Source of the DNA: Gemmatimonadota bacterium
GTDB taxonomy: Bacteria > Gemmatimonadota > Gemmatimonadetes > Gemmatimonadales > GWC2-71-9
Assembly (NCBI GenBank): GCA_025357945.1
Contig: JANYLJ010000034.1
Location: 1 to 64,000 of the forward strand
Reading direction: 5' to 3'
Length of the DNA stretch: 64,000 bases
Each line of letters starts with the position of its first letter. Position 1 is the stretch's first letter. The position numbers and the translations under genes were made by a program. The notes below the pieces were generated by a model. The model did not search any database. It saw only the letters and a list, made by a program, of their open reading frames with translations, and had not been told where the DNA came from. Positions 25,853 to 34,063 of this stretch are shown here, piece by piece.

Positions 25853-26727
25853 GAGGCGGCGTTCAGGAAGTACACCGCGGTCGTCAGGTTGGCCGTCTCC
25901 GGCGCGATGCGCTGGCGGGGGGTATTCTCGCTCTGGCCCGGAAGGAAGAGCCGGAAGCCGCGCAGGGTGGAGAGCGTGCCTGGCGGCGTGCCGGTCGCTG
26001 CGCTCGACCCCGAGATGTAGAAGTTGAACGCGGCACTGGAGTCAAACGGGGCGACGAGTTCTGACGCACCCGCGCCGCTGTCGAGGTAGTTGCGCCAGAG
26101 CGCCGTGCGCGAGGTGAGCCCGGCCAGCGCGGAGTTGGCGAAGTAGAAGTTCACCCGCCGATAGAGCAGGATGACAGTCCCGCGCTTGATCCCGGTGCGC
26201 GACGTTCCGCTGATGGTGGCGTTGATCGTCTTTTGATTCGGTGCGCTGGCGGGTGCGCTGATCGGCTTGATTGAATCGCCCGCAATGTAACACGCCGATG
26301 TCGCGAAACTGGCCTGAGTGGCCAGCGTTCCGCCGGCGACCGCCGTGTAGGTACCGCCAGTCGAGCGCCAGGCAATACCCGAGTACCCGGACGTGGCAAA
26401 GCTCACGCTGTCCACCGGCAGCAGGACGATGGTGAGCTTGGCCGTCGTGTCGCACACCATCCCGATCGCATACGGCGACTTGACCCTGAGCGACGTCGTC
26501 GTCGCGGAATCAATGCCCCAGGCTGGATCGATCATGCGCAGGTCGTTGACGAGCACGTTGACCGCGCTACGGGCCACCAGGCGCGCAGAACGCTGCGACT
26601 CGTTCCGCTCCTCGAACCTCGTGGAGCTTGACAGCAGCGACACCATCGCGGCGCCCACGCCCACCGAGATCGTGAGGGCGATCAGCATTTCGATCAGCGA
26701 GAAGCCACGGCGACAGTTGTGCTTCAT
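25849..26727 (-). CDS. PilW-like type IV minor pilin
   Basis: 292 residues. The prepilin peptidase site RRGFSLIEMLIAL begins at residue 6, with the conserved Glu five residues after the cleavage point and a hydrophobic helix to about residue 28. The globular domain is Ser/Thr/Ala-rich and large, as in PilW. Minor pilins of this set start pilus assembly and sit at the tip. It overlaps its neighbours by four bases on both sides (ATGA). Confidence 0.82.
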   Translation of the reverse strand: MKHNCRRGFSLIEMLIALTISVGVGAAMVSLLSSSTRFEERNESQRSARLVARSAVNVLVNDLRMIDPAWGIDSATTTSLRVKSPYAIGMVCDTTAKLTIVLLPVDSVSFATSGYSGIAWRSTGGTYTAVAGGTLATQASFATSACYIAGDSIKPISAPASAPNQKTINATISGTSRTGIKRGTVILLYRRVNFYFANSALAGLTSRTALWRNYLDSGAGASELVAPFDSSAAFNFYISGSSAATGTPPGTLSTLRGFRLFLPGQSENTPRQRIAPETANLTTAVYFLNAAS

Positions 26728-27128
26728 GGCAGGCCGAACGGGTCTGCCGTGGTGAGCGTGCGCGAAATCGCGCGCGTCACGGCCGAAATGGCATCGCCGC
26801 CGGTCGGCGTGACGGTGATCGTCACCGTCTGCGAAGTCCCCAACGAGGCGACCACCGACGTCATCGTGTACGGAAATGGCGCCGTGGTCACCGTGGTCGT
26901 TGTGGTGCCATCGGTCAGGGAACCCGGTAGTGCCGCAGCGATACGGGCAACTTCCGCGTTGAGTGCGGCGGTGCGATAGCCCATCGCGCCGGCGTGCCGG
27001 CCGGACTGCGCCGCGCCGAGCATCAGCTTGCCCATCCCCGCCGCGGCGAAACCGAGAATCACGACCGCAATCAGAAGTTCGAGGAGCGAGAAGCCGGCAC
27101 GACTCTTGGCACCGATGGGATGCCTCAT
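26724..27128 (-). CDS. PilV-like type IV minor pilin
   Basis: 134 residues from the ATG at 27128, which overlaps the fimT-like stop. The cleavage motif is RAGFSLLELLIAVVILG (residues 10-26), followed by a short globular domain with Thr-rich strands. The open frame extends further upstream but only this start gives a prepilin leader. Size and position match PilV in the fimT-pilV-pilW-pilX order known from Pseudomonas and relatives. Confidence 0.8.
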   Translation of the reverse strand: MRHPIGAKSRAGFSLLELLIAVVILGFAAAGMGKLMLGAAQSGRHAGAMGYRTAALNAEVARIAAALPGSLTDGTTTTTVTTAPFPYTMTSVVASLGTSQTVTITVTPTGGDAISAVTRAISRTLTTADPFGLP

Positions 27129-27607
27129 GGTGCCGCCACCACGCGGACCTGGCCGGCGGGCGACAGGGTCACCTGTCGCGAGTAGCCATCGCTGGTCAGC
27201 GTCACGGTGAAAGCCTGGTCCACGATACCGATCGGGTAGACGGTCACCGTTGCGGGCGAGAAGGACAGGGTGCGCGGACCGATATCGGTGGCGAAGGTCA
27301 GGTTCCGCCGAAGCCGGACGGTATCCGCTGGTGAGTTGGCGCGATCCTTTAGCACGTAGCGGCTGGTCCCCTCGAGCGAAATGCCAATCGGCTTTTGCCG
27401 CCGCGCTGCGAGAGACACCGCTTGCCGCAGATCGGTGGCAACCATCGTCGTTGCCTCGTCGACCCGGTACCGGCCGGTGATCTGATAAAACTTCGGTCCG
27501 ACAATCGCCAGAAGCATCGCGAAACAAACCATCGCGATCAACATTTCGACCAGCGTAAAACCACCCGTGGGGGCACGATTCGCCACCGGCACCGAAATTC
27601 CAATCAT
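27125..27607 (-). CDS. FimT/GspH-like type IV minor pilin
   Basis: 160 residues from ATG 27607, which has GAGG five bases upstream. The leader ends in TGGFTLVEMLIAMV with the conserved Glu, followed by the hydrophobic helix and a GspH-like domain (TTMVATDLRQAVSLAARRQKPIGISLE). A longer start at 27631 has no ribosome site. It is the first gene of the operon and lies about 28 bases downstream of the predicted sigma-54 start. Confidence 0.83.
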   Translation of the reverse strand: MIGISVPVANRAPTGGFTLVEMLIAMVCFAMLLAIVGPKFYQITGRYRVDEATTMVATDLRQAVSLAARRQKPIGISLEGTSRYVLKDRANSPADTVRLRRNLTFATDIGPRTLSFSPATVTVYPIGIVDQAFTVTLTSDGYSRQVTLSPAGQVRVVAAP

Positions 27608-27645
27608 CTCCGCCTCAGTTCGCTGTGACATTGGGGCAAATGTTA

Positions 27646-27661
27646 TGCAATTCCCGTGCCC
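27646..27661 (-). promoter_or_regulatory. Sigma-54 (RpoN) -24/-12 promoter of the minor-pilin operon
   Basis: On the minus strand the sequence reads GGGCAC-GGGAA-TTGCA, matching the consensus TGGCAC-N5-TTGCA at every fixed position except the first T. Spacing between the GG and GC elements is exact. Transcription would start near 27635, with the FimT-like ATG at 27607. Type IV pilus genes are controlled by sigma-54 with PilR-type activators in other bacteria. No activator gene is in the window. Confidence 0.65.
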
Positions 27662-27719
27662 ATGACCACCCCAATCATACCCATGGGCGTGCCAGCTGGT
27701 ACCTGGAGTTGACCCGGTT

Positions 27720-28343
27720 TTGTGGAGACCCCACCAGTTGGGATGGAGGGCGACGTTCCTGCTGACCGGTGGACGCCGTAACGAGGTGTTGAGCTTCGAC
27801 GTCGCCGACCTCAACTTCCACCGGAATCAGATTCACTTCCGCCCCAACCAGTGGCGTCGCGGGAAGGGCAAGACGGAGGGCGCCGAACGGACCGTACCGA
27901 TGTGGCCGCAACTCGAGGCCATCCTACAGCAGTACCTCATGGGACACCGGCTCGATCTGCTGCTCACGATCGGGGCCGAGAAAGATGCGCCGCTCTTCCC
28001 TTCCGTTCGGACGGGCCGGCCGTTCGTGGTGATCGATGCGATGTACGATCGGATCGCAAAACGTGCCGGGCTCCAGTCGCTGGATAACGGCCAGCCGGTC
28101 GCCCTGACCACGGTGAAAGGCGAGCTCGGCCACGTGGCGTTCAAGATGATCGAAAAGGTCTACGGGAAGCTGGGTCGGTTCCGCTACCGCGGTGAGGGCG
28201 TCGAATGCCGAATCGCGACGCCGTTCGGCACCAATTCTTTGGCACCATTCGCAGAACGGGTCGACGCCGACACCATCGGTACGTCGGAAATCGTTACGAC
28301 AGCGACAGTTGCAGAATCGACGCCGGCGCGCGTCACCACCTAA
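27720..28343 (+). pseudogene. Degenerate tyrosine recombinase/integrase (fragment with internal deletion)
   Basis: The frame begins inside the catalytic domain. FLLTGGRRNEVLSFDVADLNF contains the first catalytic Arg, RTVPMWPQL follows, and the C-terminal box is GELGHVAFKMIEKVYGKLG with the histidine region and the nucleophilic Tyr. The N-terminal half of the enzyme is missing. Between AKRAG and LQSLDNGQPV about 17-20 residues are absent that in relatives hold the RHTY-type box with the second catalytic Arg, so the protein cannot be an active recombinase. The bases before it (TTGACCCGGTTTTGTGGAGA, 27711-27730) look like an IS3-type terminal repeat, unproven. The stop is four bases from the right direct repeat. 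Confidence 0.75.
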
Positions 28344-28346
28344 CGT

Positions 28347-28361
28347 CTTGCCGGATTGGCA
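28347..28361. repeat. 15-bp direct repeat, right copy (attR-like candidate)
   Basis: TGCCGGATTGGCAGT matches the copy at 24608-24622. It lies directly after the stop of the integrase remnant, where attachment sites of integrated elements usually lie. The enclosed segment is about 3.74 kb. Confidence 0.4.
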
Positions 28362-28438
28362 GTTCTGGAGCCGCGCGGCCCGCGCGTCGAATGGTTATAC
28401 CGCCCGGAACAGACTCGCCAGTTCGACCAGAAAGGAAG

Positions 28439-28471
28439 CGGGCCGGCCACCCCGGGGGCGGCCGGCCTGCA
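28439..28471 (-). terminator. Hairpin terminator after the PEP-CTERM gene
   Basis: GGCCGGCC arms flank an 11-base GC-rich loop. Read on the minus strand the hairpin lies about 20 bases after the TGA of the PEP-CTERM gene and is followed by CTTCCTTTCT, a moderately T-rich tail. Confidence 0.6.
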
Positions 28472-28491
28472 CGATGACCGTGCCGTGCCGC

Positions 28492-29358
28492 TCAGGTGCT
28501 ACGCTTGCGGCGCTGGGCGCCGACCAAGGCGACGAGGCCGATTCCAAGCAGGCTCATCGTACCGGGTTCCGGGGTGACCGCGCCCACGAGCGCGTCATTC
28601 GCGTAGTAGTAGTCTCCGGCTTGTAACGTCACCGGTGCGTCGGCAGTCCACACCATTCGCCAGATCGGATCGCGCGTGCCAGCCGGATAAATGTTGTTGG
28701 TGGTGAACACCCGGTCGACGCCGGTGTAACTGTAAGTGAACGTTCCTCCTGCTGTCGCGGTCGTAAACACATCGCCCAGAAAGGATCCGGTGTTGGTCGG
28801 CAGGTCCCCGGTCTCGGACCATATGTTCATTTGGTACCGGAAGTTTGCAGGGTTGAACGAACCGTCGTTGTAGTACCCGTTACCGTCAAAATATCCGATC
28901 AGCTGCGTAAATGTCGTTGGCCCGCTTAGCTGAAACAGGCCGGCGTACGTCCAGTCGTAGTTGTTGGGCATCGAGTATGCCCGGACCAGTCCTGCGTTGT
29001 CGCCACCCTCGGTGTAAAAACTGCCGTACGTTCCGGTCTCGATCCCGTTGTTGTCGTAAACGATCGTTGCGCCGTTCTTCATCGTAAGCGCAATGCCGGA
29101 GTTCTCCGTGAACCAGCTGTCTTTCTGCCAGATGTCGAGCGGGAAGCCCCAAATAGGATCGTCCGTGATGAACCGCATCGTACCGCCTGATGCAATATCA
29201 CCATTCCGTGTCTGACCGTTGGGGAACTTCCCGCCGCTGAGCACATAGTAATAGTCGAGATTGTCAACCTGATTGTCCGGCGCTCCGTTGAAGGCCTGAG
29301 CCGCTGCTGGCGCGGCGACTACGACGGTAGCTGCAACAGCGAGAAAAGCGACACGCAT
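28492..29358 (-). CDS. PEP-CTERM sorting-domain protein (exosortase substrate)
   Basis: 288 residues from ATG 29358, which begins a signal peptide (RVAFLAVAATVVVAAPAAAQA). The mature domain is rich in Tyr, Asn, Gly and Trp and looks like a secreted beta-rich protein. The C-terminus is a complete sorting signal: PEPGT, then a hydrophobic helix (MSLLGIGLVALVGA) and a basic tail (RRKRS). Exosortase cleaves such signals and anchors or releases the protein, usually in biofilm-forming Gram-negatives. Neither exosortase nor polysaccharide genes are nearby, so it is a solitary target. Base composition is lower in GC than its neighbours, hinting at a different origin. Confidence 0.85.
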   Translation of the reverse strand: MRVAFLAVAATVVVAAPAAAQAFNGAPDNQVDNLDYYYVLSGGKFPNGQTRNGDIASGGTMRFITDDPIWGFPLDIWQKDSWFTENSGIALTMKNGATIVYDNNGIETGTYGSFYTEGGDNAGLVRAYSMPNNYDWTYAGLFQLSGPTTFTQLIGYFDGNGYYNDGSFNPANFRYQMNIWSETGDLPTNTGSFLGDVFTTATAGGTFTYSYTGVDRVFTTNNIYPAGTRDPIWRMVWTADAPVTLQAGDYYYANDALVGAVTPEPGTMSLLGIGLVALVGAQRRKRST

Positions 29359-29700
29359 TTGAGACTCGGTTGAACGACGGATACGGCTCAGGCCCGCAAG
29401 AACCATTCCTCGAGATCCGATGTGTTGTGTCCCGACAAATCAGGTACAAACCCGCATCTGGCAACCTGATCCCCGGCCCGCGGTGGCGGCGCCCAGCTGG
29501 AACCGTGGTGACATCGCCACGACCTGCGTGGCGTCGCAACCACAGTCGCTGCGATCCCTCTGCGGCGCAAGATGCCGCTTGGCGACGGGAACAGAACGTC
29601 TTAGACCCGGATGACACCCGGATCATGCGCACGCTGATCAACGACCCACACGCCGCACTCAAGCCGAAGCGCCACCGTCGGATCCTGGCGCGGCGGCAGA
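29359..29700. other. Intergenic region without a convincing gene
   Basis: 342 bases between the PEP-CTERM gene and the FKBP gene. A plus-strand frame at 29370-29729 is open (119 codons) but has no ribosome site, is rich in Arg and Pro and overlaps the FKBP end. I see no strong promoter, hairpin or repeat. Confidence 0.5.
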
Positions 29701-30207
29701 TCATTGCACGCCGACCAACTCGACCGTGAAGACAAGAATCGCGTTCGGCGGGATGACCGGCGGGCTCCCCGCCGGACCGTAGCCGAGTCCGGACGGAATG
29801 ATCAGTTGGCGCTTGCCACCGACGTGCATTCCGGCAACGCCCTCATCCCACCCCGCGATGACAGCGTGCGCACCGAGAACGAACCGGTACGGCGCACCTA
29901 CGCTGCTGGCATCGAACTGCTTGCCGTTCGCGAGCCAACCGACATATCCGGCGGCCACCGTTTGCCCCGGTGCGGCAACCGGACCGTTCCCCGTCACGAC
30001 GTCGCGGTAGTAGAGCCCGGACGCTGTTTTGGTCGAAGCCTTCAGGTCCACCTGCAATGCTGGGTCAAATGTCGCCGCTTCGATCAATGGGTTGACGGGT
30101 CCACCGGGCGCGGCGGCGGCTGGCGGCGTCGAGGATGGAGCTGGCTTGGAACAGGCGGACAGGGAGAGGACGGTGACGGCAAGAGCAGAGCGACGGATGT
30201 GGCGCAC
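29701..30207 (-). CDS. FKBP-type peptidyl-prolyl isomerase, lipoprotein
   Basis: 168 residues. A lipoprotein signal (RRSALAVTVLSLSACSK, lipobox LSAC) is followed by a Pro/Ala linker and one FKBP domain: GLYYRDVVTGNG, VAAGYVGWLANGKQFDAS, FVLGAHAVIAGWDEGVAGMHVGGKRQLIIPSGLGYG, and PPNAILVFTVELVGV. The Tyr, Phe, Trp and Ile residues of the binding pocket are in place. It would help fold proteins at the periplasmic face of a membrane. Confidence 0.94.
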   Translation of the reverse strand: MRHIRRSALAVTVLSLSACSKPAPSSTPPAAAAPGGPVNPLIEAATFDPALQVDLKASTKTASGLYYRDVVTGNGPVAAPGQTVAAGYVGWLANGKQFDASSVGAPYRFVLGAHAVIAGWDEGVAGMHVGGKRQLIIPSGLGYGPAGSPPVIPPNAILVFTVELVGVQ

Positions 30208-30279
30208 GGATGCCTCGGCAAGGGTCGGGGTCGGGGTAGTGATCCGGAAAATAACGGCGTTGCGCCGAGGGCAACGACC

Positions 30280-30699
30280 TCAGCGCCCGCTGATCGCCTC
30301 GATCCGCAAGGTAGCCCGATACGACTTCGGGTCGATCGATTCGCCCTGCCGGCGCAGCGGCAGCACCTCAACCTGGGTCAAGCGCAACCCCTCGACGGTC
30401 ACCGGTGCGACGCCGAGGGTGAAATGCGGGTTGTCGTGGGGACGTGGATCGGCCCGTGGACTCGCCAGCTCGAGGGCGAGCCGCGCCTCGCCGGCCTGGA
30501 TGCAGAACACGCCTACCGGGCAGCGCGAGTCGGAGACAACGGAGTCGAAGATCACCGTCCACGGCGTCCCCGTGATGAACGCACCGTCGCCAACCCCGAG
30601 CTTCACCGTGGCCGGCGGGTTGACCTCGGTGATAGGCGACGACGAGCAAGCTGCCGCGACAAGGAGCAGGCAGGCGACCGCGAAATGGCGGTGCGTCAT
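30280..30699 (-). CDS. Hypothetical lipoprotein
   Basis: 139 residues from ATG 30699 (THRHFAVACLLLVAAACSSS, lipobox AAAC); a TTG start 48 bases upstream would overlap the cinA end and precede the signal. The mature part contains DSRCPVGVFCIQAGEA, a two-cysteine pattern seen in many small uncharacterised lipoproteins, and ends in beta-strand-like sequence. Function unknown. It follows cinA on the same strand. Confidence 0.7.
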   Translation of the reverse strand: MTHRHFAVACLLLVAAACSSSPITEVNPPATVKLGVGDGAFITGTPWTVIFDSVVSDSRCPVGVFCIQAGEARLALELASPRADPRPHDNPHFTLGVAPVTVEGLRLTQVEVLPLRRQGESIDPKSYRATLRIEAISGR

Positions 30700-30747
30700 C
30701 CCGGTCAAGACGTTCGAATTGCGTCGAAAGTTTCGTGCGCCGCGCAA

Positions 30748-31989
30748 CTACTGAAGCCGCTGCCACAGCCCCATCAGCGCGCCCTGCACCGCCCGTTCGC
30801 GGATCTCCGCCCGGGTACCGCCGAACACGCTCGTCTGGGTATCCACCCGGCCGTCGCAGGAGAATCCGAACCAGACCGTGCCAACCGGCTTCTCGGCTGT
30901 GCCGCCACCCGGGCCCGCGATACCGGTGACGGAGACCGCGATCCCGGACCCGAATCGTGCGGTCGCGCCAGCGACCATCGCCGCCGCCACCTCCGCCGAC
31001 ACCGCACCGTGCGCCGCGAGCAATGCCGCCGGCACTTCGAGCAGTTCCTGCTTGACTCGATCGTCGTACGCGACCACGCCACCGAGGAAGACGTCGGAGG
31101 AGCCGGCCACATTCGTGATGCGTCCGCCGAGCAGGCCGCCGGTGCACGACTCCGCCACGGCGAGCCGGCGCGCCGAAGCACGCGCTTGGTCGAGGACGAC
31201 CGCGGCCAGGTCGGTATCGCCTTCGGCGTAGGCCCAGTCCGCCGCTATCGCGCGCAATCGGTCGATGCCTGCGCGCAGCAGCGTCGCCGCGTCAGCGGCC
31301 ACGACGTCCCATGCCGTCAGCCGCAGATCGACGCCGGTCACGCTGGGCAGGTACGCCAACGTGAGCGGCGCCAGCGCGTCTTCCAGGTCACCAATCCGCT
31401 CGGCGAGCGTCGACTCCGGAATGCCGCACGTGCGCAGCGTGGCGGAGCGAATCGCCGTACCGGTGGCACGGGCCGCGAGCCGCGGCAGGACTTCATGCTC
31501 CATCAACATCCGCATCTCGAGCGGCACTCCGGGCAGCATGATCACGGTGCCCAGTGGCGAGTCGAGCCAGAGACCCGGTGCGGTTCCCCACTGGTTGGGC
31601 AGCGCCACGCCACCGGCCGGCACCATCGCCTGCGAACGGTTCGACGCCACCGGCCGGCGACCGAATCGCTGGTACCGAGTCAACACTGCCTGCCACACGA
31701 CGTCGTCGAATTGCAGCGGCATCCCGAGCAATTCGGCGACCACGTGCTTCGACATGTCGTCGCGGGTGGGACCGAGCCCGCCGGTGGTGATAGCGAACCC
31801 CGAACGCGCGAGTGCCTCGGCCACGGCGGCGCGGATTTGGCCTGGTTCATCCGCGACGCTGGTGCGCCGGACGATCCGAACGCCAGCAGCGCTCAACACC
31901 TGACCCAGGAAAGCGGCATTGGTGTCGATCGTGAATCCCAGAAGCAGCTCAGTGCCGATGGTGACGAGTTCGATGTTGAGCGAAGGCAT
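30748..31989 (-). CDS. cinA: CinA-type protein: molybdopterin-binding-like domain plus nicotinamide-nucleotide amidase
   Basis: 413 residues from ATG 31989. The N-terminal MoCF-like domain (ELVTIGTELLLG, TTGGLGPTRDDMSKH) carries ADP-ribose/NMN-related activity in relatives. The C-terminal PncC domain (SCTGGLLGGRITNVAGSS, TGIAGPGGGTAEKPVGTVW) is a nicotinamide-mononucleotide deamidase, recycling NAD by-products. The frame runs 16 codons further upstream, but those residues (SRLSRLVSS) come from the adjoining heptamer repeat, so the internal ATG is preferred. No ribosome site is visible before it. Confidence 0.93.
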   Translation of the reverse strand: MPSLNIELVTIGTELLLGFTIDTNAAFLGQVLSAAGVRIVRRTSVADEPGQIRAAVAEALARSGFAITTGGLGPTRDDMSKHVVAELLGMPLQFDDVVWQAVLTRYQRFGRRPVASNRSQAMVPAGGVALPNQWGTAPGLWLDSPLGTVIMLPGVPLEMRMLMEHEVLPRLAARATGTAIRSATLRTCGIPESTLAERIGDLEDALAPLTLAYLPSVTGVDLRLTAWDVVAADAATLLRAGIDRLRAIAADWAYAEGDTDLAAVVLDQARASARRLAVAESCTGGLLGGRITNVAGSSDVFLGGVVAYDDRVKQELLEVPAALLAAHGAVSAEVAAAMVAGATARFGSGIAVSVTGIAGPGGGTAEKPVGTVWFGFSCDGRVDTQTSVFGGTRAEIRERAVQGALMGLWQRLQ

Positions 31990-32003
31990 GCTGGAAACTA
32001 AGC

Positions 32004-32184
32004 GGGAGAGACGAGAGACAACTGCCGGGAGAGACAACTGCCGGGAGAGACGAGAGACGAGAGACGAGAGAGGAGAACTGCCGTCGCTCCAAGCGACGCG
32101 AAGGGCGTCCGGCCTTGACGTGACGCAATCGCCTGAGCATCATCGCGCCTCTCGTCTCTCGTCTCTCGTCTCTCGTCTCTCCCT
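32004..32184. repeat. Heptamer inverted repeat, copy C (longest member)
   Basis: The left side (32004-32074) consists of GGGAGAGACGAGAGAC, two GGGAGAGACAACTGCC-like units and a run of GAGACGA heptamers; the right arm is 32148-32182. Twenty-nine bases pair perfectly. The spacer of about 73 bases includes GTCGCTCCAAGCGAC, a short palindrome like the one in the repeat at 6.5 kb. It fills the space between pgsA and cinA. Confidence 0.82.
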
Positions 32185-32192
32185 CACGATGA

Positions 32193-32843
32193 TCACGAGG
32201 TTAGTGAAAACAATCGTCGGTACTGCACCATGTAATCAACGAACGAGTAGATCGTGAGCGTGAGGGCGATCCCGAGGGTCGCGGCGACGAAGCCACCGTG
32301 GAATTGGTTCCAGAACTGCGCGAAGCCCGAGTGTTCCCAGCCGAACGGACGCACCATGTCCCGGAACGCGAACCAGGTGAGGGTTCCGCCGATGAACACG
32401 TTCTGCAGCACCGCCTTCATCTTGCCGGCATGGCCGGCCGGAATCACGACGCCGCGCGCTTGTGCCCAGGCCCGGAACACCGTCATCGCGATTTCGCGCC
32501 CGATCAGCAGCAGGCAGACCCAGAGCGGGATGCTGCCCCACACCGGGATGTCGTAGAGCTCGTGGCGCTCGCGGGAAATCCACCAGATCGGCCCGAGCGT
32601 TGCGAAGAGCAGCAGCTTGTCGGCAATCGGATCGAGGATCTTGCCGAGGTCGGTGATCTGGTTGTGGCGGCGGGCGAGGCGGCCGTCGATGACGTCGGTC
32701 ACGGCCGCGGCGACGAAGATCACAAAGCACAACAGTTTGGGCCAGTACCCCTCGATGAACGGCAGCGAGGCGATGACGGGCGTGATCGCGATGCGCGCGA
32801 TCGTCAGGATGTTGGGAAGGGTCCAGATCGTCGGGCGGGTCAT
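32193..32843 (-). CDS. pgsA: CDP-diacylglycerol-glycerol-3-phosphate 3-phosphatidyltransferase
   Basis: 216 residues with about five membrane helices. The CDP-alcohol phosphotransferase signature DG-x2-AR-x8-G-x3-D-x3-D is present in [27 protein letters not shown] read in two parts (residues 49-58 and 63-75). The N-terminal [10 protein letters not shown] is typical of PgsA. It makes phosphatidylglycerophosphate for phosphatidylglycerol. The insert between helices ([15 protein letters not shown]) is longer than in E. coli. It overlaps the mglA stop by four bases. Confidence 0.93.
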   Translation of the reverse strand: MTRPTIWTLPNILTIARIAITPVIASLPFIEGYWPKLLCFVIFVAAAVTDVIDGRLARRHNQITDLGKILDPIADKLLLFATLGPIWWISRERHELYDIPVWGSIPLWVCLLLIGREIAMTVFRAWAQARGVVIPAGHAGKMKAVLQNVFIGGTLTWFAFRDMVRPFGWEHSGFAQFWNQFHGGFVAATLGIALTLTIYSFVDYMVQYRRLFSLTS

Positions 32844-33514
32844 CCGAGGGACTTGAGCACCAGCTTGCTGACGGCCTTGAGGGTGTCGAAGACGCCGTCG
32901 CCGCGCACCGCGACCGCCTCGAACGTGGGCACCCGCTCGACCCAGACGCCGTCGACTTCCCTGACGAGATACTCGCCAGGACGATACGGATCCGGGGTCA
33001 ACTTCTGGCGTTCGACGTCCGCCACCGTCCAGCCCGGATTGAGGGCCGAGTCGAGGGCGGCAATCGGCGCGGCATTGGGCAGGTCGCGCTTGTTGTACTG
33101 GATCACGAACGGCAGCCGTGTGAGGTCGTAGCCGTGCTGCGTCATGTTGTCGTAGAGGTTCTGCATCGCCTCGAGGTTGGCCTCGGTGCGGTCGATCTGG
33201 GAATCCGCCACAAAGACCACGCCGTCCACACCCTTGAGGATCAGCTTGCGCGAGGCGTTGTAGTAGACTTGCCCCGGCACCGTGTAAAGATGAAACCGGG
33301 TGCGAAAGCCGCGGATGGTGCCGAGGTCGACGGGAAGAAAATCGAAGAAGAGTGTCCGCTCGGTTTCGGTCGCCAGCGAGATCAACTTCCCCTTGGATGA
33401 CGGCGCGACCTTTTCGTAGACGTACTCGAGATTGGTCGTCTTGCCGCCCAGGCCCGGGCCGTAATAGACGATCTTGCAGTTGATCTCACGGGATGCGTAG
33501 TTGACCAGTGACAT
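32840..33514 (-). CDS. mglA: MglA-type small Ras-like GTPase
   Basis: 224 residues. The P-loop is [12 protein letters not shown] (about 18-29), [11 protein letters not shown] is the switch I region, [13 protein letters not shown] is the MglA-specific switch II, and NKRDLP provides guanine specificity. MglA is the polarity switch that positions motility machines such as type IV pili; MglB is its GTPase-activating partner, encoded 14 bases upstream. The C-terminal ~50 residues extend beyond the Myxococcus protein. The presence of a minor-pilin operon in the same window fits a pilus-polarity role. Confidence 0.92.
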   Translation of the reverse strand: MSLVNYASREINCKIVYYGPGLGGKTTNLEYVYEKVAPSSKGKLISLATETERTLFFDFLPVDLGTIRGFRTRFHLYTVPGQVYYNASRKLILKGVDGVVFVADSQIDRTEANLEAMQNLYDNMTQHGYDLTRLPFVIQYNKRDLPNAAPIAALDSALNPGWTVADVERQKLTPDPYRPGEYLVREVDGVWVERVPTFEAVAVRGDGVFDTLKAVSKLVLKSLG

Positions 33515-33528
33515 TTACGACAGACCTC

Positions 33529-34029
33529 TCAGCTCGTTCCAAAGAGTTTATCGAGCTCGTCTTCCGCTTCACCCACGAAGGACGCGTCGACGTGACTGCT
33601 GGTGCCGGTGTCGCGACTGAACATCGCCGTGAAGATCGACGTCAGCTCGATGACGGTCGGGCGCATGCGAAGCTTGACCAGCCCCAGCGTGGTGCGATTG
33701 TCGAACAACACGACGAGGATCACCCGCCGCGCGATGTCCGCCAGGTAGAGCGATTCCTTCTCGCCCTGATGAAACAGCGTGCCGAAGTCCCCTTCGCCAA
33801 GGAGCCGGGCCAGCTGATCGTTGGCCGAAAAATCCGCGGCGGTGAGCGACGCGAACGCCGTCGGATCGAACGTCGGCGGCTCGCCGACGGTGGTCAGCAT
33901 CTGCCCGGCGCGGTCGACCAGAAGTGCCGTGCGGGCCGACGCATCGCGCAGGAAGTCGATCAGCACGCTCCGGATGCGCACCGAGTCCTCTTCGTGGAAC
34001 GCCCACGATGCCGCGCGTGGTGCGGTCAC
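33529..34029 (-). CDS. mglB: MglB-like roadblock/LC7 domain protein
   Basis: 166 residues from a GTG at 34029. The roadblock fold is seen as LIDFLRDASARTALLVDRAGQMLTTVGEP and later LYLADIARRVILVVLFDNRTTLGLVKLRM. The C-terminal tail is acidic (EAEDELDKLFG). In this family it acts as GTPase-activating protein and localisation partner of MglA, with which it is co-transcribed. A 13-codon ATG frame overlapping the recR stop lies just upstream but is probably not functional. Confidence 0.82.
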   Translation of the reverse strand: MTAPRAASWAFHEEDSVRIRSVLIDFLRDASARTALLVDRAGQMLTTVGEPPTFDPTAFASLTAADFSANDQLARLLGEGDFGTLFHQGEKESLYLADIARRVILVVLFDNRTTLGLVKLRMRPTVIELTSIFTAMFSRDTGTSSHVDASFVGEAEDELDKLFGTS

Positions 34030-34063
34030 GCGACGTGCTCGCGTGCGCTGATGATCCGGCGGG

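Noticed and set aside
27608..27645. TATGAT as a sigma-70 -10 box for the pilin operon
   Set aside because: A TATGAT lies further upstream, but no -35 partner is present and the sigma-54 match is far better.
29370..29729. A 119-codon plus-strand gene
   Set aside because: No ribosome site, Arg/Pro-rich shadow-like composition and overlap with the FKBP gene on the other strand.
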